DNA of 64,000 nt, from positions 340,026-404,025 of the forward strand of contig FJUW01000013.1 of the NCBI GenBank assembly GCA_900074885.1, given 5' to 3'. Shown piece by piece: positions 36,357-48,298 of the stretch. The notes below the pieces were generated by a model. It ran no database searches. It saw nothing but the letters and a program-made list of their open reading frames with translations, and was not told the DNA's origin. Every line of letters begins with the position of its first letter. The stretch's first letter is position 1. Both the position numbers and the translations under genes were made by a program. This DNA comes from Rhynchosporium graminicola (lineage: Eukaryota > Ascomycota > Leotiomycetes > Helotiales > Ploettnerulaceae).

Positions 36357-36784
36357 GATGTGAAAACCAGATTCAGATAGCCTTGTATCTAGGTACTTGA
36401 TGTCTATATTCAGGTCATGTGTAGTGAATTGGAGCAGTTGTCACGGGAGACAGTTGATGGAGCTCTTGAGTGTGTTGGCGCCAATTTACGAGTATTAGCT
36501 TGGTCACGTTGAGTTCGACATCGGAGACTCCCGCACTTGGCTTACTCATGGAAAGATGGGGCAGAATTGACTTTACAAAACTTGAGTACTCATGGTAGTA
36601 GAAACATGTTATACAATGATAAATGACAGTCCATTAAGATCAACAGGCTTTATCCCTTGGGATCGCCCAGAACCGCGTCTTAGTCCAACGCCTTGAATGC
36701 AAAATACCCTTCCCAGTCCATCCATAAATGCTATCCCTAAAGTACAAGTCTGCTTCCCTCTTAATTTGCCTATTTGCCTATTAT
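36357..36784. other. Intergenic between UreG promoter and 3' end of the DMT transporter
   Basis: No gene or notable repeat seen. Confidence 0.4.
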
Positions 36785-38454
36785 CTAATCCTCATTCGAG
36801 CTATCCTCATCGCTCAAATCGATTTGCTTCTTCTTGCTTTCTTCAGACATCTCTCTAAATGTACTCCAACTCAATAGCAAAAAAGCCGTGATGATGAGTA
36901 AACCGCCCACGACTGCTGCAGGACTCAGAGGAATGCCCGTCCACAACCAGTCCACAATAGCTACGAGGAAAATAGTGAGGAGTGCAGCGACACTGCTAAG
37001 GACCGGACTGGTAAGACTGATAAGGACGAGGAAACTGCCAGAAAAGACAGCGTTGGATAACACGGATATGCAAAGCATGTAAGCTGCTTCTCCTCTGGGC
37101 AACTCAAATTTCTCCAATCCTGTCATGTGCAGGATGGGCAGTGGGATCCAAAGAACAAGGAGGGTAAATGTCCCGATCAAAGACCCGAAAGTATTGGCGA
37201 ATATCATACCTCGACCTGGACTGGTGCCTTCGGGAGGACATGCCAGTTTCTTGTAGAGTACTTCGTAGAATCCGTAAAGAACGCTTCCTACGCCAATAAC
37301 GAGATTTCCAGCAACGCGATTGCTTGCATCGCTGTCCTGCTTATCGCCGCCTCCAGTAGAACCTCCTGATTTCCCTCCATGTTTGGTTGGTGCAGAGTCT
37401 CCATAGGCTACGATTAGTACGCCTACAATAGCAACTGCCACAGCAAATGACTTGTCCAAGCGAAGCTTCTCGTGCAATAGAGGAACACTGAAAGCGTAGG
37501 CGAAGAACGCAGAGCAGTTGTAGATAGCAGTGAGATCCGAGGGTGACGTCAAGTTTACCGCAACGTACCACGATCCTCCTGCAACCGTCAAGGCGCATGT
37601 CACTAATGCTGTTTTCCGGAGCATATATGGGACAGGGGAGTGTTGATTTCGGGGGACGACCAATTCTTGTGTTTCAACCATCTGCGCAGTCGTTCGGACG
37701 AGGTATACATGTCTTCGCCAAAAAGTCTCCCATGGCATCTTCCATTTCTGTAATCGCAGGATGAGGAGTTGGAAAGGCCATAATAGTGACCAAGATCCGT
37801 GGGTGAAGTATCTACGAGTAATTAGATTCCTGCGGAGGTCCCTCCGACTGTTGCAACTTACAACATACAATACGCCTTATTCCATCCCAACTCGTGCTGA
37901 ATGTAGACGGCAGTTTCAGTCTGTACCACAAAGCTGACCAAACTCACACCCAAGAAGAAAGCAGCATATGTGTACTTCTTCCGCGTCGCCAATTTCGCCT
38001 GTGTATCTGGACTTCTGCTCCGCATAGTTGATTGTCTCGTAAAAAGAGCTGGTCTATCCGGTGGATCTGGTGGATTGTCATATCCTGTCCTGCCCCTTTC
38101 TTCATCGTCTTTGTGCAACAAAGGCTGCTGAGAGCGCCTGTCTGCTGGCAGATGTATAGGAGATATCCTGTCCGCCATTTCTTCCAGATCCAGATCGGAG
38201 TCGGAATCTGCCTCTTCCAATGGCGAAGTAGGATTCCCGCTTAAGTACTTCGCAGCTCCGTTCCCGTTCCCGGTGGCCTTTGATGGCGCAATCGCAGGCT
38301 CTCGTGAGGTAGCCCTGGAGGAAGTTCGTGACACGGGTCGATCAGGAAAGGTCTCCCAGGTATTGGGAATTAACTCTACTTCAGGACGCTGAGCATTGGA
38401 AGTCGAGGTTGGTGGATTGAAGGAAAGGGGTGTCGGATGGTTCCCGTGAGACAT
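36785..38454 (-). CDS. DMT-superfamily transporter (SLC35F5 / yeast YML018C-like)
   Basis: Multi-pass transporter of the drug/metabolite superfamily; yeast relatives are vacuolar membrane proteins of unclear substrate. Exons 37862-38454 and 36785-37811 (minus strand) give 539 residues. The first 140 residues are a polar cytoplasmic region with an acidic run (EEADSDSDLDLEEMAD). About ten hydrophobic helices follow, including FFLGVSLVSFVVQTETAVYI, WYVAVNLTSPSDLTAIYNCS (typical of this group) and AVAIVGVLIVAYGD. A Gly/Lys-rich loop (TKHGGKSGGSTGGG) lies between the two five-helix halves. The C-terminus is acidic (SDEDSSNED). The YCML/YFTH junction is formed by clean splicing of a 50-nt intron. 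Confidence 0.85.
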
Positions 38455-40187
38455 CTCATGGGATTACAAAAGGTTTGAGGGCTTGAAGATATGTATGCCC
38501 ACAAGGCTGGCCTACGGAACTGACTGATTGAGGACTGGACTGGGGGTCGGGTGTACAGGACAGACAGGGTGGGATGTGAAGCACAAGTGACCGAGCTAGG
38601 GGATTATTTCGTGGGGGAGAAGCACCGGAAAGTTTCAAGGGACGACAGCTAACGATTGGGTGTTTGATGTACTCGCTGCGTGATGATGCGGCGTATTGTC
38701 GGCCTATCGTGTATGACAAAGGCGGCGTCAATCAAGGTGTGTGTGCTATTGACATGTGAGTCCGACTTTTCCTCGCTCGATTATGATTCCAAAGTTGTGA
38801 GACAAGTCTGAGACTTTGCAGATATACAAAGTAAAATCAGGAACAGACCTGTGGGTTTTACTCTGGCAAATCTCAAATGTCGCGAAATCATTGTAGGAGT
38901 TTGCTGTAGTAACTAACACCTGAATGTCCGGCACTACACAGGACTTCTTACTCTTCGCTTACTCAAACAGGAACTGACTCGCGAGTCTGCCTCTGCATTC
39001 AATCAAATAAATTGTCATCTAGCATATTCTATTGCACAGCAGTACCTAGATCTTAAGTAGCTTTCGGAAGCAACATAAGGGGACTGTTTTAAATCAGAAT
39101 GACTTCGTTGATAAAAGCTTTCTCACCTGCGTTTTCAAGAAGCAGTAGGTTGACCGATATCGTGTGTTACTGAGCGCTGCTCTAAGAGGCATGCATGTTG
39201 GAGGCATCTACGGCTTTCTTAAGGCTTTCCACCAACTCTCTGATTCGCTCCAACAAATTCCGACGTTTCAATCCCTGCCTCCCAGATCCCAATCGAAGTC
39301 ACTTGGCAAGCATATCTTATCTTTCAACTCCAACTCAGCACGTACCAATGACATGTGCTCAAACGATATGCTGGGAAACCTCACAATCGATATAAAACTC
39401 CATGATCCGACCTCTCCACCATCAGATTCTCTCCTCTGTGTCTCTCTCTGTCCCAAAGTAGCGATTCTAAAAATCCACATCTTATGTAATCCACCATCGG
39501 AATATCCTTCTTCCCACTTACAGGCTTGATTCCGGAAGGAGAAGCTTGAAATATGCCTAAACACGTGCCTGTTTATAAGGCGTCCTCCTCTTCGCACCCG
39601 CATCATCTCCTCAACTTGAACCTGAACCTCGACCTCAGTCTGGATCTCGGTGCGAGTGTTGTTGTCACTGTTGCGGATCGTATTTATTCGGTACCAGGCT
39701 TTAGGACTAGTGCGAGTTAGACTCCTATTCCATTTGTTCCTCAAGTTTTCTGTTGCCTTTTTCCTCTGTTGAAGTTGCGATCTTCCGATCCTACCTAGGT
39801 GGTTATATTGCAAGAATTTGCTTGCTTGCCTCTTTCTGCGCCCATCTGGTAGTTCCAGCTTTTGCTGTCACAATCTGCTGTGTTCATCGATTCCTCTATA
39901 TTTACTTTTGATTGTCCCGACTTCCAAGTGAGGTAACTGCTCTGTGCTGCGTTTTTTTGAAAGACGAATTTGAATTCAGTCAGATCTACTCGCTCGCCCC
40001 GAAATCTCATAATCAGAAACTGGAACATCAACATCAACTAACCACCAAACCAGCCTTTTTCACTTTCCTACGCAGCAACCTTGTCCTCCCACCCTCGACA
40101 CTCAACTCCACAACCTCAACTCCCCTTCTCGACGCCTCATCTTCACAAACCCTCCCACCCCTCCTCTTCACCTCTCCACTCGCAACC
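38455..40187. other. Divergent intergenic region, 1.7 kb
   Basis: Separates the DMT transporter (minus) from the GNAT gene (plus). The minus-strand frame 39268-39813 is long but of odd composition and overlaps the likely promoter and leader of the GNAT gene; I do not call it. Just before 40188 the leader is C-rich. Confidence 0.45.
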
Positions 40188-40997
40188 ATGTCCTCCCACG
40201 ATACTCACACCATCTCGCCCTCTCCTTCATCAGAAGCACTCATACACCCCTCACCACTCGACGGCATACCCCCTTTAACAACCAGCACAATCAGCACCGA
40301 ACCCGCCAAAATCGCCGCCTTGAAACTAGTAGCCGACAGCATAGCGCAACAACGGCAATTCGCCGCGCGGGCCATAATCTTCCACCCTCTCACTCTCTTC
40401 GTTTACATCCTGCTGTTAGGCATCATCTCGCAATTCCTGTACAAGACACGGGGGGATCTCGGGATCCTCTTCACGACCGCTGCGGGCGTCACGATGGCGT
40501 GTTTAGTGGCGGTGAGAGGTGCTACAGGTGGATATCTAGCGCTGGCTGAGAAATTGAATTGGGGGTTCCTAGGCGGTGAGGGTGGGGAGGAGCAGGATCT
40601 GATTATCGGGAGTCGGTATGGGGAGGAGTTGATTGGAGCATTGGTTCTACGTCTCGAGAAAGGGAGCGGAGGAGGAAATGGAGGCGGTGCGAACGGAAAG
40701 AAGAGGTCGCCTTCCAAAGCGGGAAAGAGCGGTGGGAATGGTGTCGTGAGAGCATGGACTGTGAGGAATAGATATCGTGGGAAGGGAGTCGGGACTGAGT
40801 TGTTGGAAGAGGCTGTTAATATTACGAGAGAAAAGCTTGGGAATACGGCTGGCGTTGGGTTTGCGGCTGAACATGCGAACAGTACGATGTTGCTGCCGAC
40901 GATTTTTAATGCTGGGTTCAGGAATAAGGAGAGGAAGGCTAGTAGGATGTTGGCGGGTATTGTGGATGGTGCTAGTGTGAGTAAGAAGAAGAGGTAG
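40188..40997 (+). CDS. GNAT-family N-acetyltransferase-like membrane protein
   Basis: Single exon, 269 residues. After a polar N-terminus (about 65 residues), two hydrophobic helices (LFVYILLLGIISQFL and LFTTAAGVTMACLVAVRG) suggest membrane anchoring. The GNAT acetyl-CoA-binding motif A is visible as TVRNRYRGKGVGTELLEEAV, with the usual R/Q-x-x-G-x-G/A turn. A Gly/Lys-rich loop (about residues 165-190) precedes it. The tail is basic (SVSKKKR), which could act as a dilysine-type signal, but this is weak. The frame is open upstream to 39912, but the ATG at 40188 is in the context CAACC-ATG and avoids a Pro/Thr-rich artificial extension. Substrate unknown. Confidence 0.75.
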   Translation: MSSHDTHTISPSPSSEALIHPSPLDGIPPLTTSTISTEPAKIAALKLVADSIAQQRQFAARAIIFHPLTLFVYILLLGIISQFLYKTRGDLGILFTTAAGVTMACLVAVRGATGGYLALAEKLNWGFLGGEGGEEQDLIIGSRYGEELIGALVLRLEKGSGGGNGGGANGKKRSPSKAGKSGGNGVVRAWTVRNRYRGKGVGTELLEEAVNITREKLGNTAGVGFAAEHANSTMLLPTIFNAGFRNKERKASRMLAGIVDGASVSKKKR

Positions 40998-41277
40998 ATC
41001 GTTTACATGCGCATGATAAACGAGATTGCGCTAGACAGAAGGGATACAGATCTGACAGGAATCTCTGTATGTACTTTGGTTGTTTCCACTTTACGGCCAT
41101 ACTAGAATTGAACGACCGTATAATAATGCAAGATATGCCCAATGGATAATGTGTTTATCCAAAAACTCCAACTCGAAAAGAATATGTGATCATGATATCG
41201 TGCCCATACAATTTTCCACCAGGGTATTGCATACCTTGCTCCTACCTGCCATCCCTCCAGAAAATAGTCAATGCCAT

Positions 41278-42355
41278 TTATTTAGTGATAAAACCAAGAT
41301 AATCCGCGACGATCAACGTCACCATGCTACATCTGAATCAGTCCATGTTACCGCCAATGCTTAGTAGGAGGAAGTCCTTACGCATGCGGTGCAATCCTCA
41401 CGTAATAAGTACTGAACCCTCTATAGAACCTCATAATGCCCTCCTCCTTTGCAACTTTCCTGAAACAATCCACCATACTCTTATACGGCAACGTTCCATC
41501 CGGCGCCCTCGATTGCTTCTGCAACCTCGTCTTCACAAAATCAAAAGGCAAGCTGAAGAAACTCGCAAAGAAGCCCGCCACAGCACTCGCGGTCAAAGTC
41601 TGCGCCCTCGGACTCATATTCGAGTCCTTCAGACGCTGCTTCGCCTCGGAGAAGAAGGCGAGCTGTCCAAAGTTGAGCGCCATAGCCCGCGCGACAGTCG
41701 GCGCAGCACCGGCGTAGAGAGCGCCTACACCTTCCGCCTTTGCGATGCTTTTCAAGGCGTGAATGACGGATGTGTAGTTCTTTCTCTCTGCGACGGGTTT
41801 TAAGCCGTCTGATTGCATGCGGATGAGTGCCAGATCTGCTGGGTTGCCAATCATGGCTGCCAGACCACCAGCTGTGAGGCCAGCACTAGCACGCTCTGCA
41901 AAGCCAATGGAGTTTCCCTTCTCCTTTGCGCGTACCGTCAGCTTCTTCATGAAAGTATCGAAGAAACCTAGACGAGCAGTCGTGTATACTGCTTGCCGGA
42001 GAAGACCTGCTGAGAGACCAGTATAGAGATCCATGACTTTGCCGGCGGCTATGATATCCTTTGTTATACTGAGTGGTGAAGGTTTGGGACCTGTTCGAGC
42101 TCCCTCGCCAGCTAGTTGCAGACGGACTTTCACCATGTCGATGGGCTGGATGACAGTTGTTGCTACCATTCCTGCTAAACCTCCATTGATGAAAGGAAGC
42201 GCACCTCGCATGAAAGGCGAATGGAGGAGGTCATTCTTTGCAGCAATGGGGTCTGCTTTGGCACTGTCTGCTAAACGCTTTGTAGCTTCCATAGCTTCGG
42301 AACCCTGCTTTCGAGTCGCCTCGGCGGCTTGCTTGAAAGAGTTTGTAGTTGACAT
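41278..42355 (-). CDS. Mitochondrial 2-oxoglutarate/malate-type carrier
   Basis: Mitochondrial-carrier-family antiporter of the inner membrane, closest by motif to the oxoglutarate/malate carrier (SLC25A11 type). Exons 41382-42355 and 41278-41326 (minus strand) give 340 residues. Three repeats: QPIDMVKVRLQLAGEG, NPADLALIRMQSDG and LPFDFVKTRLQKQ. The last exon is short (16 codons) and needed: without it the protein ends at RIAPHA, while splicing adds MVTLIVADYLGFITK, the usual C-terminus of the family. The N-terminal 45 residues are polar, a moderate extension over the mammalian form. Exact substrate is inferred from the motifs only; dicarboxylate carriers are the alternative. Confidence 0.87.
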
Positions 42356-43582
42356 GACGCCGGTGGTAGTGGGGTGCAGTGGGAGGAGGGGATGATGGGT
42401 AAGTCTAGCAGTTTGAATGCTGCTACAGCTTTTGTTGAACAACGAGCTGTCAGCTTCCGCGAAATGAAGATGATAAGAAACAGAGCAAAAGTCCGCAACG
42501 CACAGCAAAGCAGAAAACAGCGGGACATGGTGAAAGGTTACAAGAAGATAGCTGGAGGGGTTCCTTCTGTTGACGTTGAGAATAATACAGGTAATGCGTC
42601 TCAGCAATGGCTGATTGGCGTGTGGGAGTGAGTCTCAATTGCTTGTGACAGGGCCAAGCAAGATGCGTGGAGCAGCTTGCATCCCGAAACTCAGCAGGTC
42701 AAACAGCTCAAGGATTATTCCGTATCGTATCGGAGGCCAGCCATTCCAAGAGCTACCTTGGTAAACAGTTCCATCAACGATATCAAGTCGGGATACAGAG
42801 AAGCAGCTGACGGGCATCGTGGTCTCTTGCTTGCCGTGATGCGGACAAGAGCGGGGAGTCTTGAAGTTGACAGCGTAGCGTGAGCTGGACTGCACACTTA
42901 CTTACACTTACACTTACACTTACTTATACTGACTGACTGACTGACTGACTGTCGGACTAATCGCTGGCTACTGCCGCCCCGCGTCGGGTCGTCGCAGATT
43001 TGTGGGGCTGGGTGTGGGATAAAAGTGCAAAATAATGGGTCAATGGAGCCAGCCGGATACGGTCCGTCCAGTAAAGTGCGTCTCTTCAAGTTCAGCCTTG
43101 TGGGGCTCGACCAATCAAGGTAGCAGCTAGCTGGTAAGCATATGATGGGGGTTGGAATGCAGGTCGAGGACGAGCTGTAGTTGAAGCTGTAGACGTTGAG
43201 GAAGAGCGACGAGGAGGAGGAGGAGGAGAAGAAATGGAGGAAGGGGTGTGGATGATTTAAGTATATGTGACGATGCAAATCCGATTCTTGTGCCCAGACG
43301 ACCCCAAAGGATCAGGTTTTTCTATTGGTGTTTCCCTTTGGCCGACCTGAAGAAAGGAAGCCTCCCGTTGGGTAGGGAGCGTAGGAAAAGGAGGGGTAAC
43401 AAGTAGGTAATGAGGGGTCAGCATCAGGGTCGGGCGCCTTGTAGGGCGTGGTCAGCCAGCTATTTTACCCTCCTCCGGTGGATTTTCGTCGTCAGTTACA
43501 TGGCACAGAGAGTCGGGCACCGCACAGTACTACCAAGGAGATTATCCTGTAGGCATGTTCTCTTCGTAGTGGTATCCTGGTC
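42356..43582. other. Intergenic, with simple repeats
   Basis: Promoter side of the oxoglutarate-type carrier and 3' side of RTT106. It contains the 42893-42951 repeat and a GAGGAGGAGG run near 43212-43230. The Ser-rich minus-strand frame 42898-43278 is an effect of these low-complexity runs. Confidence 0.5.
42893..42951. repeat. Two adjacent simple repeats, (ACTTAC)n and (GACT)n
   Basis: ACTTAC-type hexamers run from about 42,895 to 42,925, followed directly by about six GACT units to 42,951. About 540 bp upstream of the oxoglutarate-type carrier ATG. Confidence 0.9.
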
Positions 43583-45137
43583 TTACACATCGTCTTCATC
43601 CTTGACTTTCTCATCGTCCTCATCGTCTTCGTCCCCTTCTTCATCTTGTCCTTCGGCATCACTGCTATCTTCTTCATCAGAATCTGAGCCTGACCCCTCA
43701 CTATCTCCTTCACTCCCAGGATCGTAATCTTCTTCATCCTCGTCCTCTTCATCAATCGCGGCTTGCTCGGCTTCGGTGGCTGCTTTGGCTAGCTCTGTCG
43801 ATTCGGCGCTACCGATGATATTTCCATCCTCGTCCTTTACAGCGTTGATATTCAGCCTCTTGGCTTTCCTCTGCTCCGCCATGCTCTTATCTTGTAGCCC
43901 GTGTCTTTTGATAAAAGTATCAATGCCTCCAAAATCCTCTTGGTCTAACATTGCAAACTCATACTCCTCTTTGCTCTCTTCCGTGCCGGGAATACTCGTA
44001 TCAACCTCTACAGCAAGGTTGAACGTACGTTGTAAGACGCTTGTATACGAAACTGCTGTGATCCGCTCATTCGGCAGAAATAACAGCGGTTTCTTGAACG
44101 CCCACAATATTCCAATCGGCAGAAAGAACAAGTACCCGTCTTTGGAACCTCTGAATGCTTTGACATGAACAGCCTTCTCGCCTGGTCGATGAGGTTGCTT
44201 TAGCTCTGAAGCAAACAGTCTCTCATCTGCTTGAACAAGTTTGACGTTGCCATTACCTGCGGCTTTTAACCTCGTAGTGATAGCCCAGCTTAAGAGTGTC
44301 TTTGAGTCGTCCGATACAGCAGCTGCCGCAGCAGCGTCCAGCCCACTAATCGTGCCAGATTTGGGAGCAGCGTCTGGTATCGTAAAAACTAAAGGTTCAG
44401 GTATCGGAGGCGCACCTGGTACCTGCCGCGAAGGAGTGACTGTAGAGTTCCGAGGAAAGAGGATGTAGTTGTGTTGCTTTTGAGTCTTTTCGGGGACTGG
44501 GAGGCAGAACACGTATTCTATAAGCAGTCAATATAACCATTTTCGAGTCTTCCTGTGAAGTCAGTATCTTACCAATATCACTCCACGCGAAGCTGATTCC
44601 TGGGGCAGGCTCCTTGGAATCTGGGAGGCGAGCGTAGAGATGTGTGGAAGTAAAGCAAAGCGTGTATTTCTTCCTTTGCGGTACCACAACAGATGTATCT
44701 TTTATTCCGAGGAGAATCGGACCGCTCGAACTCGCAATTGCAGGAGCGGCTCCGCTCGATCCACGGCCATTTGTGCCACTGGAGGCAGGTCGAGCCACAA
44801 GACCTTGATCGTCGATGCGTCGTTTTTTGGCAGCAGGCTCTGGGCTGGAAATTAAGCTGCAGACATGTAGCGATATCTGGTTGAAGAGTTCAACATAGTG
44901 AGGTCCAGCTAAAAGTCCTGTTAGATCGCGAAGTGATTGCGGGCGGTTTGCAAAGTCTTATTTCGAGGAAATATTCTCAGCCTTGTGGCGAAGGCAAGGC
45001 AGCGCAAGGCTCTAGAACGTAAAACGGTAAGATCGAGTAAACATACCCGCTGAAGCATTCCGTATAGCATCTTGTATGTCAACTCGCCCTTCAAACGCTC
45101 TCGTGAGATTTTTAAGATCCAAGTTTTGTGACGCCAT
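43583..45137 (-). CDS. RTT106: Histone chaperone RTT106
   Basis: Binds H3-H4 with acetylated H3K56 and deposits it behind the replication fork; also acts in heterochromatin silencing. Exons 45047-45137, 44573-44908 and 43583-44517 (minus strand) give 453 residues, the usual length. The start [17 protein letters not shown] leads into a helical dimerisation region; a basic KKRRI patch follows near residue 60. The double PH-type domain includes [54 protein letters not shown] and [17 protein letters not shown]-like [20 protein letters not shown] is strongly typical. The C-terminus is a long Asp/Glu tract (from about residue 385), also seen in other RTT106 proteins. Confidence 0.93.
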
Positions 45138-45408
45138 TTTGGATGATGATCGTGTTAACGTCGAAATGCTGAAATGTGAACATGGCATTCGAACTTGGCC
45201 AGGATGGTCTATTCAGGGGGTTCACTTTAGCCCCGATGACTAAATCTCTTGGCATTACAGCGAAGTCTGGATCTAGCGGTCGTTGCACTGAACCTATTCT
45301 GTCGCTAACATTCAAGCGATCACGACGAAACAAACAAAGCACAAAGAATTGGCACAAATTCGGATCTGTCAAAAGCTTGTCACATTGCACCAGATTCCTG
45401 ATCTACGT

Positions 45409-46928
45409 CTAAATCTTGAGTGGAACAACAATCCGAGGACCGTTGACACTTCCATCTCGAAGTCTATCCAACGCAGCATTGATGCCTTCTAATCCACCAC
45501 CAGCAATCTCAATGTCTGGAGTACGCAACAAGTTTAGATCCAACAGCTTTTCCAGCCAAATCATCAACCCTTCGCCCACTGCTGGTGCCTCGTGGAAGGC
45601 TTTTATGGGCACTGAATGATATACGACACCATCCGTTGGCTCTTTAGGAATTCCTGTCAAGCCAACAAGGTGAGCTCGAGTGGTATCATCCTTGCATGCT
45701 GCTTGCATGACTGAAGCTAGCAGCTTCGCGCTATCCTTTCCTCTTGTATCGAGACCGAAACGGAGCTTTCCTTTTGTGATACTTTTCACAATTTCCACAG
45801 CCCGATCAGAATCAAGTCGGTCAACGAGGAGATCAGCTCCGTGCTTCAACATTCGCTCTCCATTTCGTGCTACGTCGATGATAGCTATCACTTTCAGGCC
45901 AGCAAGTTTGGCCAGCTGAACAGCGCAGCATCCCGAGGCGGACGAGCCTGAGTTATGTTAGTGAGCTCTTCCTGCAGCTTTATCTCTCTCTTCCGGGATA
46001 CCCTACCTCCCCAGATTGCGATCCAGTCTCCTGCTCTCGCTCCCTCACTCTCCTTTATGCTGTCATAGCACTCTTTGTGGATGTCCTTGGGCAGTGCGTC
46101 TCGAGCCACAGACTGTACATTCCGGAGGAGATTGGGACCGCGAGGACCCGTGGGCTGTTGTCCAAAGTCCATGCCCATACAAATTCCAAGAGCAAGGGCC
46201 GCAGCGACAAATGCAACACCAAGTGGTGCTGCATCTATTGGCTTAACATGGTCTGGAAGCCTGCATGCATTGAAATCCGATGCTATCGCATATTGCTGGT
46301 ACGCTGCTTTTCTGTTGTCCCGATAGTCTGTCGAGATTGCCATGATCTGCATAGTAAGCAACACGTAGATTGTCTAGGGTCTCAGAGCGCTCACAGTATC
46401 TCCTTTACTAAATCTTGATCTCTGTTTCGGTGTTCTTACAACCTTGCCCGCAAGGTCTCGCCCGCTGATACATGGTAAAGCTGGAAGTCCCCATCCAAAA
46501 TCACTGAGCATGTCAGAATTGCCTAAAATTATGTTCCGGATCAAAGTTTCTTACGGCGCTTTCCAATCAATAGGGTTCAATCCAACAACTTCGACCTCAA
46601 CCAGCATTTCCCTGTCGGTCTCCAACTCTGGTATTGGCTGCTGCGTTGTATGCTCATAGCGTTGTTTTGGTGCATGAAGCAGTAGAACATTTTGGTGGGT
46701 TAAGTCAAATTCTTTTGTTGACGCATCCTGTGCGATTGTTTTCCTCCTTTTCCTCACTATTTCTTCTGGAGCAGACTCCGGTTCGGGCCAAGGATGAAGT
46801 GGTTGTACTGATTGCTTGTCATGTGGAGGAGTCTTAGGGGGAGTCAGTGACTGCTCAATTGATTGTGATATATATATTTCGTCTGGGCCGATGAGTCCAT
46901 GTGCACGTTTCGCTGTTGTCGTAGCCAT
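45409..46928 (-). CDS. MDR-family reductase, trans-enoyl-reductase-like (LovC/ToxD type), zinc-free
   Basis: NADPH-dependent medium-chain dehydrogenase/reductase. Exons 46555-46928, 46395-46503, 46007-46346 and 45409-45947 (minus strand) give 453 residues from the ATG at 46928. Seen: EVVGLNPIDWKAPDFG and LPCISGRDLAGKVV of the N-terminal GroES-like domain, then DWIAIWGGSSASGCCAVQLAKLAG, the nucleotide-binding turn as in enoyl reductases of this group. The zinc-binding GHE motif of true alcohol dehydrogenases is absent. The first 100 residues (Pro/Lys-rich with KRRKTIAQD) are an extension not usual in the family. The frame stays open to an ATG at 47033, which would add a hydrophobic segment (LVGLLLTSTIFVLGF), so a membrane-anchored form is possible. 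No polyketide synthase is near, so a secondary-metabolism role is unsupported. Confidence 0.82.
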
Positions 46929-48298
46929 GGCGAAATGTTTCCTGCCAAAGAATACTCTTCTTTTGTTGCAAGTGTATCTGGGAGTGAATCCTAAAACAAA
47001 TATTGTTGATGTCAACAAAAGTCCGACGAGCAATTGATGCTACGGCGTCACACCAGCACTTAAAAGTACTTGTCGGATTACTATCACTAGTTGTGAAAGC
47101 ACACCATAAACCCCGCGGTATTATATGAAATCGTTATCCCACTTTCGATATTGATTTCCAAGCTGGCCTCTCCCATAGCGAAGATCGGGATGAGTGACAA
47201 TCACCAATTATTGCGTGATGGGGGGCTAAGCGAGCTCGCATAATTGGAGGTCTGTTGATCACCAACCAAAAACCATATCAACACTACTTGCACGTTGGTG
47301 TTTTCAGGTTATATCTTGCATTTTACTTATGCGGAATTTGTAGCTTTCAATCTCCACAATCTGATCCTCCCTGTGGATCTCGAGTGGGAGCATTAGCTGC
47401 TCGTCCCAACAAGAAGGTCGAAAACTCTATTTGGGTACTTAGCCACAGGATTGCGACTTTCTTGGCTAAAAGACACAATTATTCGGAGACAGTACTGCTA
47501 TTTCGGCAATCGCAAAAGCTTGTCATTTTATATGCTTCTACCACCTCTTTCTACATCCTGCGATGAGCCGCCACTTGTCTTCTAAGTTCCAGCGCTCGAC
47601 GGCCCCCGACGACAAAATTGTCACGGAGTTGCTCTACTGAATAAGCTCAAGATATGTCTACCTGGCCCTATTTACACCGAAAGAAAGAATTGTGACAGAC
47701 AGTCAATCAGCAAATCCTAGCTCTGGCAGAAACTCAAAGTGTGCATTACTATGGAGAAAGTCAAGCAACTATGGTATCAACTTGTTATCGATCAGATTCA
47801 TTAGCGTGCACGTTATCTGAGTTTTCTGAGCAGGTTCCAATTACACACACACTTTTAGTGAGACTCGTGACGGGAGTAACCAATTTTTGACACGCCGGTA
47901 CTCATTTTGAAGTTGTTCCCATCAACGGGTTTAAGGGAGTGCTTGCGCAACGCTCCTGGCAGGTTCGTGGCTAAATTTTTGAAATAGCCCCCTCTGATTA
48001 CAAACGCGAAAAGTCTCTACCACAAAATGAACACGATTCTCTGCCTGAACGTATCACTCCTTACAATCACGATAATGCTGTAAAATTTGCCCCTTCCTTC
48101 AGATTAGAATGACAGCCTCGCCTCAGCCTTGCAGCCTCGAGCATCCATCTGTTGGCCCGTGCCTATGGTTTCGAGCGCAACCTCCAGGCTGTCAACTTCC
48201 CCGTAGTTCTGGAAACAAAGCAGATCATCAACAGCGAGCTTCTACCCAGCGGTTGTACGACTCGATTTCTTCAAGAGTCAGCTTAGAATCTCAGCAAC
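46929..48298. other. Divergent intergenic region
   Basis: Separates the MDR reductase from the TMEM115-like gene. Plus-strand frame 47255-47566 has no recognisable features. Nothing else seen. Confidence 0.45.

Noticed and set aside
39268..39813. 181-codon minus-strand frame
   Set aside because: Odd composition, no domain, no splice partners, overlaps the likely promoter and leader of the GNAT gene.
39912..40187. Upstream extension of the GNAT frame
   Set aside because: Pro/Thr/Ser-rich leader-like sequence; better ATG context at 40188.
42898..43278. Ser/Cys-rich minus-strand frame
   Set aside because: Made of the simple repeats; no conserved features.
43410..43727. Ser-rich plus-strand frame
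   Set aside because: Antisense of the acidic RTT106 tail (GAN codons read as Ser/Leu).
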